Origin: JANXQG01 sp963709175
Lineage (GTDB): Bacteria; Planctomycetota; Planctomycetia; Pirellulales; Thermoguttaceae
Direction of reading: 5' to 3'
DNA: 64,000 bases
Assembly (NCBI GenBank): GCA_963709175.1
Contig: CAVPVK010000007.1
Span: 1,984,001 to 2,048,000 of the forward strand
Below are positions 38,013-47,742 of the stretch, one piece after another (the first letter of the stretch is position 1; the number at the start of each line of letters is the position of its first letter). The notes under the pieces were generated by a model. The model made no database searches and had not been told where the DNA came from. It was given only the letters and a program-made list of their open reading frames with translations. The position numbers and the translations under genes were made by a program.

Positions 38013-40010
38013 ATGTCGTCAGCTTTTAAGTTTTTCGGTGTCCAGCTTGTTGTTCTCGTCCTCACCGCGTCCGTTGCGCGGGCCGGCGGTAATACCGGCC
38101 TACTCTACGCCCTCTTCTTCGACGGCTCCTACGTCTCGGCGCCGCCGGGCGGCAAGGATGTCTGGTGGTCCTACCAGGCCGCCGTCGGCGGCCGTCACCT
38201 CTTCGGCGGGCGATTTCCCGTGCGCATGCTGGAGGATCGGACCCTTGCCCCCACACCCAAGGGTCCGCAGATCTTCATGTCCAACGGCGATGTTCTGCCG
38301 GGCAAGCTCGCCGGGTTTCTGCCCGCAGCGACTGAAAACGACCTGCCGGATCGACTGGTCGTCGCCGTCGGCTACCCCTTGTTGGCAGCCGATCCCCACG
38401 GCATGGCCATCCGTGCCGACCGTATCGCACGGATAACCCAGGTCGCCAGCAGCGCCGTCGAGCGGCCAGCCGGCGAACCGGGCTCGCTCCTCCTCACTGA
38501 CGGGGCGCGCTTGACAGTTCGCGCCATGCATTGGTCAAGCGAGGGCCTGACAACCCTCACAGAGCGCGGGTTGACCACGGTCCGGTTCGACGCCATCGCC
38601 GATTTCTGCCTTCCTCATCCGAATATGATGGAGGCCGTGTTGGACGACGCCTTGTATCCTCCCCTCGGGCAGGCGTCCGTAGTTGCACGGCTGGAGACCG
38701 TCGATGGGGCAGTGGTCACTTTCCATCGCGGCATGATGCTGGCAGGGTCGGGCCAAGTGCCAGAGTCGCCAGGTTGGACCAGCCCAAAGTCGGCATACGT
38801 CGTCATCCAGCCGAATTGGTCGTCGACCCCGCTGCTGGTCGCCGCCGATGCCATCCGCCAAGAGAGCTTTCGGGGGGCCAACGAAGTGCCGCTTTCCTTG
38901 TTGCCGGCTACGAGTGTCGGCGACACAATCGGGCTCCACCATTGGCCCTGGCGACGGAACGAGAGCGTCGAGGGAAAGAGGCTGGCCAGCGGCGACATCG
39001 CCGTCGATCTGGGTGTGGGAATGCACTCGGGCTGTGAAATCGCGTTCGACCTGCCGCAGCGGGCCAAGTCATTTACCTCGCTGGTGGGCATCGACCGACG
39101 CATGCCGCCCCAGGCCTGCGCCGTCGCCAAGGTCTATGTGGACGGCGGCGAGGACAAAGGGGTCAGAACTCTTTTCAAGTCGCGACCGGACCAGAGCACT
39201 AGGACTATCTTCCCAATGGAAAAGAGTTCTGACCCCTTTGGCCATGCCAATGGTTTTCTCGGCGGCGGGCAGAAACCGACCCCGATCGGCCCCCTCCACC
39301 TCGAAGGTTGTCGCCGACTGGTGCTGGTCTCCCAATGGGCCGGCGACGACGCTTCGCCCGAGACGTATCCCCTGGACATCGGCGGCCACGTCGATTGGCT
39401 GATGCCGTTTGTCACCGTCGATACTGACCAGGCCGAATATTGCCGGTCGCTGCGGCAATTTGTGCCCGGGTGGACAAAGTGGGACGTCGATCCCGCTGAA
39501 GCCGCGCGGGTGCGGGTGACGCCCTGCTGGGACTCCTCGGTGGGACATTGGCTGCCGGTCCTGTACGTCGAAGGCCGCCAACCGCTTATCCTGCGACACA
39601 AACTTTCGGCGGTCACCTCCGCCAACGACATTCTGCAGCTGGTCGTCGGCCATTTACCAGGCGGGCTGCTCCCTGGCATCGAGCTTCACGCCGATGGCAT
39701 TGCCATCGTACCCGATCGCACGGAGTGCCCAAGTGGTATTTTGGCAGCGCCCTCCGCCCAAGTGCAGAAGCCGCTAGCACGGGGCAAACAGAAAGAGGCC
39801 GGCGGCGGCAAGTCCGTTGCCGAGCCGCGGTGCCTGTTGCGCATCATGAAGTGGGACTTGCGGCGATTGCAGGGACGGGCGGTCCAACTGACCCTCAGCC
39901 TGACTTTCGACCAGCGGCAGACGGGCCTCGCATGGTGCGGGCTAGGGACGGAGGCCAGAACTCAGAGGCCAGAGGTCAGAGATCAGAAGTCAGGTGACAA
40001 AGGACGGTGA
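38013..40010 (+). CDS. Secreted NPCBM-domain protein with inserted repeat
   Basis: A 665-residue exported protein. I chose ATG 38013 because it directly precedes a signal peptide (FFGVQLVVLVLTASVARA); an in-frame GTG lies at 37953. Residues about 300-485 form an NPCBM/NEW2 carbohydrate-binding domain (LGVGMHSGCEIAFDLP, SLVGIDRRMPPQACAVAKV). A perfect 84-bp inverted-repeat element (39156-39239) is inserted in frame in this domain. The last 20 residues (TQRPEVRDQKSGDKG) are translated from an intergenic-type repeat, so the natural stop seems to have been lost. It probably binds surface glycans. Confidence 0.7.
   Translation: MSSAFKFFGVQLVVLVLTASVARAGGNTGLLYALFFDGSYVSAPPGGKDVWWSYQAAVGGRHLFGGRFPVRMLEDRTLAPTPKGPQIFMSNGDVLPGKLAGFLPAATENDLPDRLVVAVGYPLLAADPHGMAIRADRIARITQVASSAVERPAGEPGSLLLTDGARLTVRAMHWSSEGLTTLTERGLTTVRFDAIADFCLPHPNMMEAVLDDALYPPLGQASVVARLETVDGAVVTFHRGMMLAGSGQVPESPGWTSPKSAYVVIQPNWSSTPLLVAADAIRQESFRGANEVPLSLLPATSVGDTIGLHHWPWRRNESVEGKRLASGDIAVDLGVGMHSGCEIAFDLPQRAKSFTSLVGIDRRMPPQACAVAKVYVDGGEDKGVRTLFKSRPDQSTRTIFPMEKSSDPFGHANGFLGGGQKPTPIGPLHLEGCRRLVLVSQWAGDDASPETYPLDIGGHVDWLMPFVTVDTDQAEYCRSLRQFVPGWTKWDVDPAEAARVRVTPCWDSSVGHWLPVLYVEGRQPLILRHKLSAVTSANDILQLVVGHLPGGLLPGIELHADGIAIVPDRTECPSGILAAPSAQVQKPLARGKQKEAGGGKSVAEPRCLLRIMKWDLRRLQGRAVQLTLSLTFDQRQTGLAWCGLGTEARTQRPEVRDQKSGDKGR
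39156..39239 (+). repeat. Perfect 21-bp inverted repeat element (REPIN-like) in the NPCBM gene
   Basis: The arms at 39156-39176 (AAAGGGGTCAGAACTC..) and 39219-39239 are exact reverse complements, enclosing 42 bases. Total length is 84 bp, or 28 codons, so the frame is kept. It is homologous, in opposite orientation, to the element at 34387-34479. Its form matches REP doublets mobilised by REP-associated tyrosine transposases. Confidence 0.8.
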
Positions 40011-40140
40011 GCGAGGGGAGAAAGTACGAAGCACCACTGCTGTATACCCCGTCCTCTGCGCTCTACCTTCCGCCTTCTGGTCTCAGGTCTTCGATCTCGG
40101 GCCTCTGACGTCTGATCTCTGATCTCTGCTCCCTTTTCTC
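39946..40140. repeat. Paired GGTCAGA-type repeat blocks
   Basis: A forward block (GAGGCCAGAGGTCAGAGATC, about 39950-39995) faces reverse blocks (CTGGTCTCAGGTCTTCG, GTCTGATCTCTGATCTCTG, about 40077-40127). The forward block forms the C-terminal codons of the NPCBM gene. Nothing else is visible between the two convergent genes. Confidence 0.6.
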
Positions 40141-40232
40141 CGCCCTCTCCTCTCACGCCACGCAGGACACCAGGTCGTGCGCGCCGCACTGGTCCTCCAT
40201 GGGGCCGATAGGAATGCACTCGAAGCTCGGGA

Positions 40233-40925
40233 TCAATCAGCGGGCGGAAGTAGTCGCAATCGGCCGCGCTGATGGGCTGCGGACGAAGCTTCGTCGTAGC
40301 CCAACGGATCCGCAAGCAGGGCCAGGTAGCTCGCAGAGCGTTCCCGTTCCAGACGGGCGAATTCCGCCCAGAGGGCAATCGCCGGATGATTGCGGACGGT
40401 CGGGTACTCCTTCTCCTCGCCGATGATCCGAAAATCGAAGTAGCGTCGGTACAACCGCGCATGCTTTGGATGGACCGCCGCCACAATGGCGTCCAACCCC
40501 TGGCGATGCGCGTACTGGGCAAGCACGCGGCCGGTGCGAAGAAACAGCGGAAAAAACCGCACCAGTTCCGTACGGCGGTCGGCCAGGCATGAGACCTCGC
40601 CCACCCGCAATCCTCGGCGGCGCAGTCGGGCAATCTCTTCCCCATAGACATTCTCCATAGGCACTCCCAGGGCGCCGTCGGTCACCAGGCTCATGGTGAA
40701 AATCACCTCGCCCTCGTACTCGGCGATAAAGACTTCCGTCGTCGGCAGCAGGTGATAGGGGGTGACGCGCATCTGGCAGCCGTTCATCTCTCCCAGGCCG
40801 CTCCGCAGGTAGGACGAATAGACGAGCCGAAAGGCGGCCTCCCGTTCTTGCCGCGTCGCAGCGATCCGGCAACTAATATCCGCAGTGATTTCCGTCGATG
40901 CCTGGTTTCCTTCAGCGACTAGCAT
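40233..40925 (-). CDS. FeeM-like long-chain N-acyl amino acid synthase
   Basis: A 230-residue GNAT-fold enzyme of the FeeM family, which condenses a fatty acyl chain (usually from acyl carrier protein) with an amino acid. Family features are FRLVYSSYLRSGL, CQMRVTPYHLLPTTEVFIAE, GVPMENVYGEEI, VGEVSCLADRR and AAVHPKHARLYRRYFDFRII. The C-terminus may continue: in other frames the minus strand reads SAADCDYFRPLIDP, then SFECIPIGPMEDQCGAHDLV with a stop at 40153, implying two small frameshifts near the end. Divergent decayed exporter genes start 300 bases away. A second copy lies at 61252. Confidence 0.8.
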   Translation of the reverse strand: MLVAEGNQASTEITADISCRIAATRQEREAAFRLVYSSYLRSGLGEMNGCQMRVTPYHLLPTTEVFIAEYEGEVIFTMSLVTDGALGVPMENVYGEEIARLRRRGLRVGEVSCLADRRTELVRFFPLFLRTGRVLAQYAHRQGLDAIVAAVHPKHARLYRRYFDFRIIGEEKEYPTVRNHPAIALWAEFARLERERSASYLALLADPLGYDEASSAAHQRGRLRLLPPAD

Positions 40926-41227
40926 AAGATGTTTCCACGACTGGAGAAGAGAAGAGTTGTCCCGAGCGGCGCGTCTCCGCTGGCTTCGGGCTCTGGTTGT
41001 GGCCGGTTATCGCGGCTTGCCTGACGAGGGTGTGCGCGATATCCAGGTCGAAAGATGAGATACCTGATTCGAGCAAGCTAATTAAAGCCTAGGTCACCAC
41101 CGCCGCGCGTCAAACGTTTCTCGGCCGCGAACGGCCACAATCGCCGGCCCGCGGTCCACCCGTCGCCGGCGGTAGGGGTTGTCGCCCGGCGTTTGACTTA
41201 CGGCCCGCAATAACCTATGGATTGCTC

Positions 41228-42360
41228 ATGTGGAACATTGCGCCTCAAAACCCTGGTGGCCGATCGCGGCAAGCTCTTCACCGCCTTGCTGGGCGTGGTG
41301 TTTTCCATTGTCCTGGTGAGCGTCCAGGGGGGACTGTTCGTCGGCCTGATGGGCAAGGCGGGGCTGCTGGTGGACCACGGCGCAGGCGGACGTCTGGGTG
41401 GGCCACAAGAAGATCCACAATGTCGATCTGCCCAGCGATATTCCCCGCCGCTGGATCGACCAGGTCCGGGCCGTCTCCGGCGTCCGCCGTGCCGAGCCTT
41501 ACCTGATCGGCGTCAGCGAGATGAGCCTGCCCAGCGGCGGCTTCGAGAATTGCGTCGTCGTCGGGGTCGAGCCGACCAGCCTGCTGGGCAACGCCTGGAA
41601 CCTCACCCAGGGCAGCCCGCGGTCCATCCTGCAAACCGACGGCATCTTCATCGACGAGTGCGAACAGGCAAAACTGGAAGACCCGCACCTGGGCGACTTC
41701 CGCGAAATCGGCGGCCGCAGGGCCAAAGTCGTCGGCAAGACCCGTGGCATCATGGGATTCCTGATCATGCCCTACGTCTTCACCACGATCGATCGGGCAA
41801 CCGACTATCTCCACAAGTCGCCGCGACGTCTGCTCCTATTACCTGGTGCAGCTCGACCGCGGTGCCAAGCCGACCGACCGTCTGCGCCGCGATCCAGACG
41901 CCGCGTGCCCGAACTCGATGCCTACCCCCGTGAGGTCTACAGCGGCATCACCGTCCGGTACTGGATCACGCGGACCGGCTTGGGGATCATCTTTCGGGGC
42001 CGCGACCTTGCTGGGGCTTCTCGTCGGACTGATCATGGTGGCCCAGACCCTCTACGCCCTGGTCCTCGATCGGCTCGTCGAGTTCGGCACGCTCAAGGCG
42101 ATCGGGGCCACTGAGCGGCAGGCATTTTCCCTTCTGTTCGCCCAGGCCCTGAGCATGGCCGTGGTGGGAAGCCTGGTGGGGCTGGCGATCGTCGCGGGCA
42201 TTCAGCGTTGCTATCAAAGCCCGCAGGCCCCGATCATCATCCCCTGGTGGCTGTCGTTGGGCAGTTGCCTCCTGGTCACCGCGATCTGCCTGGTGGCGGC
42301 GGTATTGCCCTACGCCAGGATTCGCAAGCTCGATCCCATGCATGGTGCTGCAATCGTGAC
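41228..42360 (+). pseudogene. ABC transporter permease (DevC/FtsX-like), several frameshifts
   Basis: The domains are clear but spread over frames: LKTLVADRGKLFTALLGVVF and VQGGLFVGLMGKAGLLVD (first membrane segment); VWVGHKKIHNVDLPSDIPRR to GFLIMPYVFTTIDRAT (periplasmic domain); CSYYLVQLD; YPREVYSGITVRYWITRTGL; then GLLVGLIMVAQTLYALVLDR, VEFGTLKAIGATERQAFSLL and VLPYARIRKLDPM (last segments, FtsX/MacB fold). At least four single-base shifts occur in 1.1 kb. No own stop is seen: the frame runs into repeat-like sequence before the ATPase. Position and type suggest a DevBCA-like tripartite exporter of a glycolipid or acylated metabolite. Confidence 0.7.
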
Positions 42361-42443
42361 CCTCACCGCCCTCTGCCCATTGCCTTCACCGTCTGATCCT
42401 CTCCCGGAGGCAGAAGAGGCGGACCGTCCACTTTCCGCCGCCC

Positions 42444-43270
42444 TTGGCGACACCGGCCATCCGCCTGCAGGGCGTGTCGAAGGTCTATCGTCGCGGCGCC
42501 GTCGCCGCCGCCGTGCTTCGCGGCGTCGATCTGACGGTCCGCCGCGGCGAGTGCGTGTTCCTGGCCGGGCCTTCGGGCAGCGGCAAGACCACGCTGCTGT
42601 CGATTCTCGGTTGCATCCTGGCTGCCGACGAGGGCTGTGTGGAACTCTTCGGCCAGGACCTTGCCGCGCTCGGCCCGCGGCAGCGCACGCTGCTGCGGCG
42701 GGACCGCATCGGTTTCGTCTTCCAGCGATTTCCATCTCATTCGCGGCTGACGGCCCTGGAGAACGTTTGCGTGCCTATGACCCTGCAGGGCGTCGCCGAC
42801 GCGGGCGGCCAGTACCCGGGCCCTCGCATCTGCTGGAGGCGGTGGGATTGGGCGAAAAGGTCCACGCCCATCCCCGCAACCTCAGTGCCGGCCAGTGCCA
42901 GCGGGTGGCGATTGCCCGGGCCCTGGCCAACGATCCCGGGCTGGTTCTGGCCGACGAACCCACGGCCTCGCTGGACGCCAAGAACGGTCAGGAAGCAATG
43001 CAACTGCTGCGGCGACTGGTGACCGAGGAAGGAAAGACAGCGGTGGTGGTGACCCACGACCCGCGGATCTTTTCTTTCGCCGATCACATCCATTGGCTGG
43101 AAAACGGGCAAATCGTCGAGAGCGGAGTGCAGGAGCAGAGGTCAAAGGTCAGAGATCAGAGGTCGGAGGTCCGACGTCGGAGATCGGCAAGTCGCCTCGT
43201 CCGCCGAGAGACTGGTAGGGGTGAGGGCAGTGGGCATTCGTCAGCGGTCGGTAGCACTTCTGACATCTGA
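42444..43270 (+). pseudogene. ABC transporter ATPase (DevA/MacB-like), frameshifted
   Basis: The reading starts at TTG 42444 (ATPAIRLQGVSKVYRRGAVA), with Walker A GPSGSGKTTL and a Q-loop region FVFQRFPSHSRLTALENV. A frameshift near 42800 moves the rest to another frame: LLEAVGLGEKVHAHPRNLSA, signature LSAGQCQRVAIARAL, Walker B LVLADEPTA and the H-loop VVVTHDPR. The final 45 residues (VQEQRSKVRDQRSEVRRR...) are encoded by an intergenic-type repeat, so the original stop is gone. It pairs with the upstream permease. Confidence 0.75.
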
Positions 43271-43285
43271 AATCTGACCTCTATT
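43126..43285. repeat. Paired GGTCAGA-type repeat at the 3' end of the ATPase gene
   Basis: A forward block (AGGTCAAAGGTCAGAGATC, about 43139-43165) faces a reverse block (TTCTGACATCTGAAATCTG, about 43258-43277). The forward block is read in frame as the C-terminus of the ATPase gene. Confidence 0.6.
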
Positions 43286-43320
43286 CATTTGAGGAATGAA
43301 AATGAAATATCGTTCTAGGC

Positions 43321-44345
43321 ATGGTCCTGACCGTCGCTATTGTGGCACTGAGCATGACGATCGACATGCAATCCCGCGCATCACACCTCCCCTCGCCCTC
43401 CGGGAGAGCGCCTGGAGGTGAGGCCGGCGCGGCGGTTGATTTGCGCGTCCGGGCGGATCGAGGGCGCAACCCCCGAAATCAAGCTGCGGCCGCAAGTTGC
43501 CGGCCGTGTTGTCAAATCTCTGCGTGAAGGAAGGACAGTTCGTCCGGGCCGGCCAGGTCCTGCTGGAGCTGGACGATGCCCAGCAGGTGCAACAGGTCGC
43601 CGTGGCCGAGGCGGAACTCCACCTGGCCGAGGCCCAATTGGAACGGCTGGTGCATGGGGCCGAGGCGAAGCAGCGGGCCGAGGCCGCCGCCCTTTATCGG
43701 GCGAAGCTGGCGGAACTGGAGCGAGCCCAATTGACCTGGCGGCGGATCGACGACCTTCTTCGCAAGCAGAGTGTACCGGGCAAGAGTCCGATAACCAGCG
43801 GACCCTCGTGGACGCGCTGGCCGCCGAGGCCGAGGCGGCCAAGGCCCATCTCCAGTGGCTCGACTCTCCCGCGCGGCCCGACGAAGTCCAAATCGCAACC
43901 GCCCGCGTCCAAGTGGCCAGGGCTCACTGGAAGCTGGCCAAGGTGGAACTCGAGCGAATGCGCCTGCGGTCGCCATTGGCGGGCAGGTCCTGAAGAACGA
44001 ACATCGAAACGGGCGAGATGGCCGGCCCCGAATCGCCGGAGCCGGCAATCATCATGGCCGATACCTCGCGGTGCCGCGTGCGGGCGTTCGTGGACGAAAT
44101 GGATGCCGCGGAGGTCCGCGTGGGCATGGCGGCCAGGATCACGGCCGAAAGCCTGCGCGGCAAGGAACTCCGGGGACATGTCGTTCGGGTCAGCCCCCGC
44201 ATGGAGCGAAAAAGGCCTCTGGAACGACCACCCGGAGGAACGGCTCGATACCAAGACCCGCGAGGTCTGGATCGAGTTGGACGATCCGCCTTCGGTCGTA
44301 ATCGGTCTCCGCGTCGACGTCGTGATCGATCCTGCTGGCCGCTGA
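43321..44345 (+). pseudogene. HlyD/DevB-type membrane fusion protein, several frameshifts
   Basis: Pieces in different frames read: a hydrophobic N-terminal segment (MVLTVAIVALSMTID); ASGRIEGATPEIKLRPQVAG with LCVKEGQFVRAGQVLLELDD (biotinyl-lipoyl-like half); a coiled-coil hairpin (VAEAELHLAEAQLERLVHGA to LAAEAEAAKAHLQWL, then VQVARAHWKLAKVELERMRL); MADTSRCRVRAFVDEMDAAE (beta-barrel); and TKTREVWIELDDPP. At least four frameshifts occur. This is the periplasmic adaptor for the permease and ATPase genes just upstream. A GC-rich palindrome (43385-43425) lies near the N-terminus. Confidence 0.65.
43385..43425. repeat. GC-rich palindromic repeat (CCCTCCGGGAG type)
   Basis: CCTCGCCCTCCGGGAGAGCG followed by GGAGGTGAGG can form a hairpin. 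It is related to the element at 45879-45914 and lies inside the broken HlyD-type gene. Confidence 0.5.
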
Positions 44346-44580
44346 CAAACGCCGAAATACCAAGCACGAAACTACGGAAATACACGAAACATGACTGGAA
44401 TGACAAGCAGATGATGACAGGAAGATGGGAATCAGATGAATTCCATATTCCTGTCGCTCATTTTCCTGTCAGATCTCCTGTTTCTATTCGTGTGCTTCGT
44501 GGTTAATCTCCGCTTTTGACCGGAGCGTTTCAACCCTATACTTTATCGCCCTCTCTTCGCCCTATAATTCTAAGTACTCG

Positions 44581-46713
44581 ATGAACACTGCGGAACGGCC
44601 GGAAAGCAGCGACTTTGCCGCCGCCGAAGGGACCGGCAAGGCTTGGTCCTACGACGAGGCCTTCGTTCGCAATCTGGGACTGATATTCGGCGGAAGAACA
44701 GCGGCGGCTCCGCGAGTCCCGGGTGGCAATCGCCGGAATGGGCGGGGTGGGAGGAGTTCACCTCGTGACCCTCGCCAGACTCGGCGTCGGGTCGCTTCAC
44801 CATCGCCGATCCGGACACCTTTGAAACCGGCCAACTTCAATCGGCAGTACGGGGCGATGCTTCGCAATATGGGCCGCGGAAAAGCGGAAGCCATGGCCGA
44901 GGAGGCCCTCCAGATCAACCCCGAACTCGACCTGCGAGTGCTCCGCGAGCGGATCACGGCCGCAAACGTCGGCGATTTCCTGGAGGGGGCCTCCGTCGTG
45001 CTGGATGGGGTCGATTTCTTCTCCTTTGATGCGCGACGCCTCCTCTTCCGCGAGGCCCGGCAGCGCGGCCTATGGGCGATCACTGCCGGACCGGTCGGTT
45101 TTAGCGCGGCTTGGCTCCTCTTTGACCCCCAAGGGATGGATTTTGACACCTACTTCGACATGCACGACGGTATGCCGCCCGTGGACCAGTACGCTGCTTT
45201 TGCCATCGGACTGGCCCCTGCCGGGACGCATTGGCCCTATCTCGACCTGTCGGAGGTGAAGAGGAAAGCGGCCCGCGGCCCTTCGGCGGGCCTTGCCTGC
45301 CAACTCTGCAGCGGCATCGCCGCCGTGGAGACGGCCAAGGTCATCCTCGGGCGGAAGCCGCTCCGCCCCGCTCCCTGTTACGCGCAGTTCGACGCCTACC
45401 GCTGTCTGCTTCGCCGCGGCCGCTTGATCTGGGGTAACCGGGGTCCTCTCCAGCGATTGAAACGTGCGATCCTGCGGCGGCGGATTAGTGCAGATGGGCT
45501 ACGGAAGAAGCTGAGATCCGGGAGGGGCTTTGGTCCTGGATATTGGGGTTTCATTTTTTTCGTGTGGTTCGTGTATTTCGAGGTTGGTTTTCCCCTTTTT
45601 CAGCGTTTCCAAAGGTGCAATCCATAGACTACAAGAGCTGATCGAGGCCGCGATTCTGGCCCCGACGCCCGACAATAACCAACCCTGGCGTTTCGCCGTC
45701 GCGACGAGCGGCTTCTCGTCTATCTCGATCCGGCCCGCACCTTGCCTTCCGACGTCAACTCGATGTTTGACCTCGTCGGTCTTGGGGCCGCCATCGAGAA
45801 CGCCTGCATTGCCGCTCGCCAAGCCGGCTACGAGCCCCACGTCGAGGTTGCGGACTACCCGGCCGAGGCCCTCAAGTCCCCTCTCCCTCCGGGAGAGGGC
45901 CAGGGTGAGGGCCGCCCGGTAGCCTCGATCGGCTTTTCCCCAGGCGGCCAGCCCGATCCGCTTTACCCCTACTTGGCAACCCGCTGCACCTGCCGAAAGC
46001 TCTACTCGACGAAACCTGTGCCGGCCGAGGCTCTCGCACAAATGGCGGAGGCCGCCGGCAGTGTGGTGCCGTGCGGGTCGATTGGGTGACCGACCGCTCG
46101 CAGATTTCTGAAATGGCCCGGCTTCTGGCCGCGTCGGACCTGATTCGCTTCCAGTACGAGCCATTCCACAACGAGTTGTTCCGCCAGTTGCGATTCACGG
46201 TCCAAGAGGCCGAGCAGACGCGGGACGGGCTGGACGTGCGGACCCTGGAATTGCCCCCTGGCGTGGGCTGGCTTCTTGCGCAAGTTGCAGCCTTGGAAGC
46301 GGATGCGCAAAATCCACCAACTGGGCCTGGGACGGCTTCTGACGATGCCTTCCGCACTGGCGGTCAAGCGGAGCGGCGCGATGGGGCTTCTAAGCGTGAA
46401 CAAGGCGAAGGTGGAACCATTCTTACAGGGAGGCATGGCCCTGGAGCGGCTATGGCTGACGGCTACAGCCCTCAATTTGGCCCTTCAGCCCCTGGGAAGC
46501 CTGCCGATTTTCCTGGCGCACTGGCATCAACTGGGCGGTTCTCGACTTGCGGAAACGCACCTCGCCCGCGTGCAACACCTTGCCGATAGGCTGCGGAGTC
46601 TGCTGCCCCAGATTAGTGAGGGCGTTTTGCAGATCATGTTCCGCATCGGGCAATCCGCTCCCAGCAAGTTCCGATCCCTTCGTCGAAGGGTCGAAGACGT
46701 CCACGCCACCTAG
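44581..46713 (+). pseudogene. ThiF/nitroreductase two-domain protein (Rv1355c-like), broken
   Basis: The N-terminal half is an E1-like ThiF domain: EEQRRLRESRVAIAGMGGVG (nucleotide motif, in a shifted frame 44690-44795), ADPDTFETANFNRQYGAM, and LDGVDFFSFDARRLLFREA. After LIWGNRGPLQRLKRAILRRR the sequence is disturbed by low-complexity DNA, and a nitroreductase-type domain follows in pieces: LIEAAILAPTPDNNQPWRF, DLVGLGAAIENACIAARQAG, RFQYEPFHNELFRQLRFTVQ, and LLTMPSALAVKRSGAMGLL. The order matches ThiF plus nitroreductase fusions such as mycobacterial Rv1355c. At least five frameshifts occur. Its closeness to FeeM suggests a role in acyl-amino-acid metabolism (inference). Confidence 0.6.
45879..45914. 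repeat. GC-rich palindromic repeat inside the nitroreductase region
   Basis: CCCTCTCCCTCCGGGAGAGG followed by GCCAGGGTGAGGGC is read in frame as SPLPPGEGQGEGR. This REP-like hairpin peptide is seen in many GC-rich genomes and is a hallmark of intragenic repeats. Confidence 0.65.
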
Positions 46714-46790
46714 CGTCTTGAATCCGGATTATGGCGATCGGCTGGAGTCTCGGCTCTCGCCGGAATTGCCGGCAGAGACGGCTGCTACCA

Positions 46791-47151
46791 ATACCTTCCG
46801 CGATGGCGGTCAAGCGGGACGTCGCTAAGGGGGCTGCCAAGCGTGAGTCCGGCGAAAACAGAACTACTCTTACACGGGGGCATGGCCTTGGAGCAGTTAT
46901 GGCTGACGGCCCTAAATCTGACCGCCCAGCCCCTGGAAAGCCTGCCGATTTTCCTGGCCCACGGGAATCGACTCAGCGGTTCTCGGCTGGCGGAAACGCA
47001 CCTCGCCCGCGTGCAACACCTCTCCGAAATTCTGCCAGTTATCACTCAAATGAGTTATCGAGTTTTATTGATCTTATTTCGCATCGGGCAATCCGCTCTC
47101 GCCAAATCCACACCCCTCCGCCGAGGGGTAGATGATGTTTATCCAATCTAA
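46791..47151 (+). pseudogene. Tandem partial copy of the nitroreductase 3' end
   Basis: This stretch repeats the last 370 bases of the preceding gene with moderate divergence. PSAMAVKRDVAKG, GGMALEQLWLTALNLTAQPL, SLPIFLAHGNRL and GSRLAETHLARVQHL match PSALAVKRSGAMG, GGMALERLWLTATALNLALQ, SLPIFLAHWHQL and GSRLAETHLARVQHL. It has no start of its own and is also frameshifted. The downstream 47152-47742 region holds no gene that I can support. Confidence 0.65.
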
Positions 47152-47742
47152 TGGCGGAACCTGGAACGCGTCGGCATCAGATGCACTTTGATACGGTTTG
47201 AAGCCTGCTAATGCAAATGAGCGGCGGGGCGTTTTGCAGCCGAACTCCGCTCGGGACCCCCTAAGTTTGCCCCCCCCTCCTGCGATGGTGGAAACATCCC
47301 TCGACTTGAAGCCTCTACGAAAAGCCCAGCAGCGTGTTCGATGGCAAACCGTGCGGCGCCGTCAGCGGTGCTCAACGAAAACGCTCCCGTAAACGAAATC
47401 GACGCCATTGATAACAGCCATAAGTTCACTAATAATAAAGACTTATGTCATAGCTATCGGCATCGCGCTAGTGCTATTTCCAGGGGATTGAAGTATCGCT
47501 GTGTTCGTTCGAATCCCGCCACGCATCGTCGTTTCTGGTCATTACCATCAACCCAACCGTCAGAGTTACGGTTACCCTTGTGGCCGTACCGTGAAAATTC
47601 TTTCGCAAAACTCTGTTTTCGTCCGTCAGGATTTGGGTTCGGCCGGCGGAATAGGTATAGATTGCAGCAAACTTGACTGATCCACTGGCTAGGGGCTGGC
47701 GGGTCGATGGTAACAAAGCTCAGATAAATGGAGAAAAGAGAA

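Noticed and set aside
47208..47429. Minus-strand open frame of 73 codons between the nitroreductase copy and PEP-CTERM gene 1
   Set aside because: It has no ribosome site, no family match that I can recall and low-complexity composition.
47480..47530. GTTCGAATCCCGCC resembles a tRNA T-arm and 3' half
   Set aside because: The T-stem does not pair properly and no matching acceptor, D or anticodon arm lies upstream.
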